Assembly (NCBI GenBank): GCA_019424245.1 | Contig: JAHYZV010000003.1 | Span: 62,001-126,000, forward strand | Origin: Clostridiales bacterium | Lineage (GTDB): Bacteria; Bacillota; Clostridia; Lachnospirales; Lachnospiraceae | Length of the DNA stretch: 64,000 nt | Direction: 5' to 3' | Shown here: positions 59,836-64,000 of the stretch, piece after piece | How the letters are laid out: each line of letters begins with the position of its first letter | Numbering within the stretch: position 1 is the stretch's first letter | Program-made: the position numbers and the translations under genes | The notes under the pieces: generated by a model | Told to the model about the DNA's origin: nothing | Database searches by the model: none | The model's input: only the letters and a program-made list of their open reading frames with translations

Positions 59836-60186
59836 ATGCAGATAGGTGAGAGAATATATAAGTATCTTGAAGAAAAAGGAATGTCGCAGGCAGAGTTTGT
59901 CAGCAGAACAGGTATTTCTCAGAGTACAGTAAGTGATTGGAAGATAAAGAAGAATAATCCGTCAGCAGATAAGATAATGGTAATATGCAAAGCACTTGAT
60001 ATTTCTCCATATGAACTGCTGACTGGCACAGAAGATATGGATAATTCAAGAAAGTATATGGATTATGCATATGTTGATAAAGATTCTAAGGAATACACAT
60101 TGATAGAAACTTATCAGGAGCTTAGTGATGACGCCAGAATAAAGCTGGAAAGATATATGGAGGCTTTAAGAAAGGCTGGGGAATAG
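59836..60186 (+). CDS. XRE-family helix-turn-helix regulator
   Basis: A 116-aa protein with an N-terminal XRE helix-turn-helix (MSQAEFVSRTGISQSTVSDWKIKKNNPSADKIMVICKALDISPYELLTG, residues ~14-62) and a short acidic/helical C-terminus. It starts nine bases after pilT and ends before a terminator. Targets are unknown; it could control the pil genes or bind the palindromes of the adjacent Rpn region, but no evidence separates these. Confidence 0.85.
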   Translation: MQIGERIYKYLEEKGMSQAEFVSRTGISQSTVSDWKIKKNNPSADKIMVICKALDISPYELLTGTEDMDNSRKYMDYAYVDKDSKEYTLIETYQELSDDARIKLERYMEALRKAGE

Positions 60187-60199
60187 TGATTGAAGAGAT

Positions 60200-60232
60200 G
60201 ACAATGCTGGTGATGTGCTGGCATTGTTTTTT
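60200..60232 (+). terminator. Intrinsic terminator after the XRE gene
   Basis: ACAATGC (60201-60207) pairs with GCATTGT (60221-60227) around a 13-base loop, followed by TTTTT. Confidence 0.75.
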
Positions 60233-60274
60233 CTTTATAGGGGACTGTTAATCATGCAATCATTATTATTGGGA

Positions 60275-60472
60275 TTTCCTATAAGAACAATAAATAATCA
60301 ATCTATATAGGCAAATTTCAGGCAGAATTATATGAAAGTGCCGGAAATTACCTATCAGGCAGGCACGAGGAAGCTTATCTATAGGCAGATTGGGAGGAAA
60401 AGTGAGGGTTGAATAAGGATTCTGCCTGGATATGTCCTATAAGTCAAGCAATAATGCGACTACCTATAGGTA
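60275..60472. repeat. 198-bp CCTATA-dyad element, copy A
   Basis: First of three copies of equal length (198 bp). It holds six sites related to CCTATAGG: 60278 (CCTATAAG), 60303 (CTATATAGG), 60351 (CCTATCAGG), 60379 (CTATAGG), 60436 (CCTATAAG) and 60463 (CCTATAGG, within the 12-bp palindrome TACCTATAGGTA). GGCAGAAT and ATTCTGCC near the middle could pair as a long-range stem. It stands directly upstream of the first Rpn-family promoter. No open frame is inside. Confidence 0.85.
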
Positions 60473-60493
60473 TCAGGTAATAAAATATGTAAT

Positions 60494-60539
60494 ATACCGC
60501 AATTGCGGTATTGACAAAAACTTATATTAATTGTATATT
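60494..60539 (+). promoter_or_regulatory. Promoter with an 18-bp palindromic operator, first Rpn gene
   Basis: The perfect palindrome ATACCGCAATTGCGGTAT (60494-60511) runs into TTGACA (60511-60516). TATATT (60534-60539) follows at 17 bp. A protein on the palindrome would block the -35, so repression is likely. The same arrangement precedes the second Rpn gene. Confidence 0.8.
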
Positions 60540-60586
60540 AAAAATGATTTATGGTTAAAGATTCATGACAGACTGCTTGTATGTGA

Positions 60587-61513
60587 ATGAAAGAGAAAGA
60601 TATAACACAAAAGGTACTGGAAGATAATAATGATATATTTGCGGATATTGTTAATGTACTGTTATTTGATGGGGAGTCGGAGGTTGAAGAGAATGAACTT
60701 GTTAATACGACAGTTCACTCACAATATAAGGCTGAAGATGGAAAAGTTCATGAACAGGAACGCGATATTGCTAAGTATTGGAAAAGAGGAGGTACAGACA
60801 TAGTCCTGTATGGCATAGAGAATCAGACAAAGGTTGAGAAAAGAATGCCAGCAAGGATATCGGGATATGAAGGTGCTTCATACAGAGGACAATATGATAA
60901 GAAAACAATAGTGCCGGTAATAACGATGGTGCTGTATTATGGTACAGACAGAAAATGGACAGCACCAAAGAATCTTAAGTCTCTGATTAAAGTTCCGGAT
61001 AATCTGGATAAGTATGTTAATGACACTAAAGCTAATGTATTTGAGATAGCGTGGCTGACAGATGAACAGATAGCAAAGTTTACAAGTGATTATAAGATAG
61101 TTGCTAATTTCTTTGTGAACAAGAGAAAGAACAAAGATTACATACCAGATGATAAGACAACAATTAAGCACGTGGATGAGATACTAAAGTTTTTATCAGT
61201 TATGACAGGGGATAACAGATATGAAGAGATATTGTCAGATAAGGAAGGGGTGAGCAATATGTGTGATGTAGCGCAGAGGCTTGAAGACAGGGGAATTGAG
61301 AAAGGAATGAAAGCGGGGATTGAGAAAGGAATTAAAGAGGGAATAAAACAGGGCCTTCAGAAAGGAAGAGAAGAAGGCAATCAGATGATATATTCACTGG
61401 TAGAAGATGAGAGCATAAGTATGGAAAAGGGCGCGCAAAAGCTTGGGATAAGTGTAGAAAAGCTGCGAGCTAATATGATTAATGCAGGATATAAGTGTCC
61501 GGATATGGAGTGA
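60587..61513 (+). CDS. Rpn-family PD-(D/E)XK nuclease / putative transposase, copy 1
   Basis: A 308-aa protein of the Rpn (YhgA-like) group of recombination-promoting nucleases. The nuclease core shows ERDIAKYWKRGGTDIVLYGIENQTKVEKRMPARISGYEGASYRGQY; the acidic residues and the E-x-Q motif (IENQ) fit a PD-(D/E)XK site. The C-terminal part has the MCDVAQRLEDRGIEKG segment and a low-complexity Lys/Glu/Gly run (KGIKEGIKQGLQKGREEG), then a short helical end. RpnA of E. coli is a metal-dependent DNA endonuclease; action of this protein is inferred. No clear ribosome binding site is seen before the ATG. The 5' ~750 bases are identical to the second copy 1350 bp downstream. Confidence 0.85.
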   Translation: MKEKDITQKVLEDNNDIFADIVNVLLFDGESEVEENELVNTTVHSQYKAEDGKVHEQERDIAKYWKRGGTDIVLYGIENQTKVEKRMPARISGYEGASYRGQYDKKTIVPVITMVLYYGTDRKWTAPKNLKSLIKVPDNLDKYVNDTKANVFEIAWLTDEQIAKFTSDYKIVANFFVNKRKNKDYIPDDKTTIKHVDEILKFLSVMTGDNRYEEILSDKEGVSNMCDVAQRLEDRGIEKGMKAGIEKGIKEGIKQGLQKGREEGNQMIYSLVEDESISMEKGAQKLGISVEKLRANMINAGYKCPDME

Positions 61514-61539
61514 TAGCTGATAATATAATATATAAAGAT

Positions 61540-61587
61540 AAAGCAATGTTAGGAAGAGCGGATACTGGCATTGCTTTTCTTTTTTTG
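61540..61587 (+). terminator. Intrinsic terminator after Rpn copy 1
   Basis: AAAGCAATGTTA (61540-61551) pairs with TGGCATTGCTTT (61566-61577, two G-U pairs), followed by a T-rich tract. Confidence 0.85.
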
Positions 61588-61624
61588 GCAAAGCCTGCTT
61601 CTGTTCAGGGACTTACTTCTGCGT

Positions 61625-61822
61625 GTTCCTATAAGAACAAAAAATAGTCAGGCTATATAGGTAAAATACAGGCCGAAATACATGAAAGTGCCGGAAATTA
61701 CCTATCAGGCAGGCACGAGGAAGCTTATCTATAGGCAGATTGGGAGAAAAAGTGAAGGCTGAATAAGGATTCTGCCCGGATATATCCTATAAGTCAAGCA
61801 ATAATGCGACTACCTATAGGTA
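61625..61822. repeat. 198-bp CCTATA-dyad element, copy B
   Basis: Second copy, same length as copy A, beginning with the near-palindrome GTTCCTATAAGAAC and ending with TACCTATAGGTA. All six CCTATA-type sites are kept although the sequence between them differs from copy A at roughly one base in ten by eye. Confidence 0.85.
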
Positions 61823-61843
61823 TCAGGTAATATAATGTATAAT

Positions 61844-61889
61844 ATACCGCAATTGCGGTATTGACAAATATATATATTAATTGTATATT
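61844..61889 (+). promoter_or_regulatory. Promoter with an 18-bp palindromic operator, second Rpn gene
   Basis: Palindrome 61844-61861, TTGACA 61861-61866 and TATATT 61884-61889 (17-bp spacer), the same layout as upstream of copy 1. Confidence 0.8.
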
Positions 61890-61936
61890 GAAAATGATTT
61901 ATGGTTAAAGATTCATGACAGACTGCTTGTATGTGA

Positions 61937-62818
61937 ATGAAAGAGAAAGATATAACACAAAAGGTACTGGAAGATAATAATGATATATTTGCGGATATTG
62001 TTAATGTACTGTTATTTGATGGGGAGTCGGAGGTTGAAGAGAATGAACTTGTTAATACGACAGTTCACTCACAATATAAGGCTGAAGATGGAAAAGTTCA
62101 TGAACAGGAACGCGATATTGCTAAGTATTGGAAAAGAGGAGGTACAGACATAGTCCTGTATGGCATAGAGAATCAGACAAAGGTTGAGAAAAGAATGCCA
62201 GCAAGGATATCGGGATATGAAGGTGCTTCATACAGAGGACAATATGATAAGAAAACAATAGTGCCGGTAATAACGATGGTGCTGTATTATGGTACAGACA
62301 GAAAATGGACAGCACCAAAGAATCTTAAGTCTCTGATTAAAGTTCCGGATAATCTGGATAAGTATGTTAATGACACTAAAGCTAATGTATTTGAGATAGC
62401 GTGGCTGACAGATGAACAGATAGCAAAGTTTACAAGTGATTATAAGATAGTTGCTAATTTCTTTGTGAACAAGAGAAAGAACAAAGATTACATACCAGAT
62501 GATAAGACAACAATTAAGCACGTGGATGAGATACTAAAGTTTTTATCAGTTATGACAGGGGATAACAGATATGAAGAGATATTGTCAGATAAGGAAGGGG
62601 TGAGCAATATGTGTGATGTAGCGCAGAGGCTTGAAGACAGGGGAATTGAGAAAGGAATAAAAGAGGGACTTAGTCTTGGCGGTAACCAGATGATATACTC
62701 ACTGGTCGAAGATAAGAGCATAAGTATGGAAAAGGGTGCACAAAAGCTTGGAATAAGTGTAGAAAAGCTGCGAGCTAATATGATTAATGCAGGATATAAG
62801 TGTCCGGATATGGAATGA
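61937..62818 (+). CDS. Rpn-family PD-(D/E)XK nuclease / putative transposase, copy 2
   Basis: A 293-aa near-duplicate of the gene at 60587. The proteins are identical for the first ~240 residues, including the full nuclease core with IENQ. They differ only in the Lys/Glu/Gly run, which is shorter by 15 residues here (EKGIKEGLSLGGNQ), and in a few later positions (DKSIS against DESIS). This is a tandem duplication with the variable part limited to the low-complexity tail. Like copy 1, it has its own palindrome-controlled promoter and terminator, so the two are separate transcription units. Confidence 0.85.
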   Translation: MKEKDITQKVLEDNNDIFADIVNVLLFDGESEVEENELVNTTVHSQYKAEDGKVHEQERDIAKYWKRGGTDIVLYGIENQTKVEKRMPARISGYEGASYRGQYDKKTIVPVITMVLYYGTDRKWTAPKNLKSLIKVPDNLDKYVNDTKANVFEIAWLTDEQIAKFTSDYKIVANFFVNKRKNKDYIPDDKTTIKHVDEILKFLSVMTGDNRYEEILSDKEGVSNMCDVAQRLEDRGIEKGIKEGLSLGGNQMIYSLVEDKSISMEKGAQKLGISVEKLRANMINAGYKCPDME

Positions 62819-62861
62819 TAGCTGATAAGAAAGACAGAATAACAATATAATATATAAAGAT

Positions 62862-62912
62862 AAAGCAATGTCAGGAAGAGCGGATACTAGACTGGCATTG
62901 CTTTTCTTTTTT
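62862..62912 (+). terminator. Intrinsic terminator after Rpn copy 2
   Basis: AAAGCAATGTCA (62862-62873) pairs with TGGCATTGCTTT (62893-62904, one wobble and one mismatch), followed by a T-rich tract. Confidence 0.85.
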
Positions 62913-62950
62913 GGAGAAGTATGTTTCTGTTCAGGGACATACTTCTGCGT

Positions 62951-63148
62951 GTTCCTATAAGAACAATAAATAATTAATCTATATAGGCAAATTTCAGGCA
63001 GAATTACATGAAAGTGTAGGAATATACCTATCAGGCAGGCCCGAGGAAGCTTATCTATAGGCAGATTGGGAGGAAAAGTGAGGGTTGAATAAGGATTCTG
63101 CCCAGATATGTCCTATAAGTCAAGCAATAATGCGACTACCTATAGGTA
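62951..63148. repeat. 198-bp CCTATA-dyad element, copy C (without an Rpn gene)
   Basis: Third copy, 198 bp, with all six CCTATA-type sites. By eye it is closer to copy A than to copy B. Similarity to A and B stops a few bases after TACCTATAGGTA; the palindrome, promoter and nuclease gene are absent. The element is therefore a unit of its own, not merely an Rpn leader. Confidence 0.85.
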
Positions 63149-63185
63149 TCATGAACAATGAATCAATAAAGCGTTTAATTATTTC

Positions 63186-63213
63186 TTGAAATAGCTAGGA
63201 AAATAGTTATATT
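63186..63213 (+). promoter_or_regulatory. Putative promoter for the O-antigen-ligase-like gene
   Basis: TTGAAA (63186-63191) and TATATT (63208-63213) with a 16-bp spacer, about 37 bp before the gene start. Confidence 0.5.
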
Positions 63214-63250
63214 ATAGTAAAGTATAAAGCTAAAAGGGGAGAGAAGTAAA

Positions 63251-64000
63251 ATGCTTACAAAATTAAAAAAGTGCAAAACACTTAAAGAAATATATGAGAT
63301 GCTGGGGGAAAATTTTTTTGAAAAGACAGCAATGTACATAGTGATGGGATGGTGTTTATTGCCGATACTATCAATCTTCTTTCATATAAGATGGGTGGGG
63401 ATGGCTGAGCAGACATTTATGTATAGATTAAATATATTGTCAAGCTATCAGACGGCAGTTTTGCTTATGGGTGTGCTGACAGTGGAATTTCTGACAGCAT
63501 ACTTTATAGGCATGATACTGACACGGAGTAATAATTGGAAAAATGAGCTGTTTGAGTTTATTAAAAGAGAACCATGGAATGTATTTTTTTTAATGTTGTT
63601 TGTATGGATTATCATATGTACAATGCATTCGAATGATAAATATACTTCAATATTTGGAACAGAGTACAGATATGAAGGCCTTGTGACATATTGCTGCTAT
63701 GCGGCGGTTTATATGTGCACGCATATAGTTAAAGAAGCAAAATATAGAAAATACATATTTAATACATACGCGGTAACAGCGGTTATACTTGGGATATGTC
63801 TACTGCTTCAAGATAATCATCTACTATATATGCAAAAAATATTTGTTTATGATAGAGCAACTGTATTCAGCCAGTTTAATCATTTTGGGTATTATCTTAA
63901 CATGTCAATTCTGGTTATGACAGGGTTATTCTTAACGTCAGATATTAAGAAAAATGAAATTATGTATGCAGCAGGAATAGCGTTCCAGCTATTTTGCCTT
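63251..64000 (+). CDS. O-antigen ligase/polymerase-like membrane protein (partial, runs off the window)
   Basis: An open frame of 250 codons with no stop before the window end, preceded by AGGGGAGAG. After ~27 polar residues come several membrane helices (TAMYIVMGWCLLPILSIFF, YQTAVLLMGVLTVEFLTAYFIGMIL, VFFLMLFVWIIICTMH). Between helices are the extracytoplasmic motifs SIFGTEYRYEGLVTY and TVFSQFNHFGYYLNMS, where the G-(T/R)-x-R-x-E-G and N-x-F-G-Y-Y patterns match the O-antigen ligase/Wzy-like family. It probably acts in assembling or attaching a surface glycan. No neighbours on the right can be seen. Confidence 0.75.
   Translation, partial: MLTKLKKCKTLKEIYEMLGENFFEKTAMYIVMGWCLLPILSIFFHIRWVGMAEQTFMYRLNILSSYQTAVLLMGVLTVEFLTAYFIGMILTRSNNWKNELFEFIKREPWNVFFLMLFVWIIICTMHSNDKYTSIFGTEYRYEGLVTYCCYAAVYMCTHIVKEAKYRKYIFNTYAVTAVILGICLLLQDNHLLYMQKIFVYDRATVFSQFNHFGYYLNMSILVMTGLFLTSDIKKNEIMYAAGIAFQLFCL

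Noticed and set aside
60587..62818. Insertion sequence with terminal inverted repeats around the Rpn genes
   Set aside because: The flanking 198-bp elements are direct, not inverted, repeats and no target-site duplication is evident; described as a repeat-gene array instead.
1..64000. tRNA or rRNA genes
   Set aside because: I looked for cloverleaf-like GGTTCGA/CCA-type blocks in the intergenic gaps and found none convincing; I cannot run a covariance search.

Overview
The window looks like a chromosomal segment of a low-GC, Gram-positive, endospore-related anaerobe of the Clostridia, most likely a Lachnospiraceae member (Lachnospira/Eubacterium/Roseburia-like). The reasons are the two sporulation sigma factors (SigE near the left edge, SigK at about 53.2 kb), a GerA-type germination protein, a highly codon-biased pyruvate:ferredoxin oxidoreductase, the B. 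subtilis-like yrzL-yrrK-yrzB...yrrL-yrrM-yrrN/O synteny, and almost universal AGGAGG-type ribosome binding sites. The family assignment is inferred from gene content; no 16S or other marker RNA is present, and I see no tRNA or rRNA gene.

Layout: (1) 0-4.5 kb: sigE, a degenerate amidase, lepA and hemW, tightly packed. (2) 4.6-11.3 kb: a reverse-strand AraC regulator; an ammonium transporter fused to its own PII protein, behind a leader that looks like an ANTAR antitermination target; and nifJ. (3) 11.4-20.4 kb: two small membrane proteins, a structured GC-rich leader, an ABC exporter, and the C5 tetrapyrrole run hemB-hemL-hemA-hemC-hemD leading to uroporphyrinogen III. HemD carries an unrelated coiled-coil tail. 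(4) 20.5-27.8 kb: a self-regulated GntR/ABC unit, cysK, a gerA orphan, a hipBA toxin-antitoxin pair and an EamA exporter. (5) 28-29.8 kb: an orphan reverse-strand dnaK, separated from the EamA gene by a large inverted-repeat element. (6) 29.9-41 kb: biosynthesis (aroC, tgt, yajC, leuB-ilvD-ilvB, serC-serA, DUF1015). (7) 41-47.5 kb: an esterase, a divergent branching-enzyme-like protein with a helical tail, an MscS channel, an intergenic array of four related hairpins, and a VTC-type polymerase with its DUF4956 partner. (8) 47.6-55.7 kb: ireB, ruvX, DUF1292, RNase J, YlbF, a short MltG-like protein, the trmR/U32 tRNA-modification pair, sigK and pepP. (9) 55.7-60.2 kb: a membrane-anchored unknown, pilB, pilT and an XRE regulator. 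(10) 60.2-64 kb: two nearly identical Rpn-family nuclease genes interleaved with three copies of a 198-bp element, then the start of a polytopic O-antigen-ligase-like gene that runs off the window.

Most genes lie on the + strand in short operons closed by clear intrinsic terminators. The most unusual material is intergenic: the 198-bp elements with six conserved CCTATA-type dyads around the Rpn genes, the 180-nt multi-branch leader before the ABC exporter, two nested long inverted repeats (27.85-28.0 kb and 40.98-41.2 kb), the CCTACTA hairpin family, and terminator-like hairpins placed at the very start of hemD and sigK.
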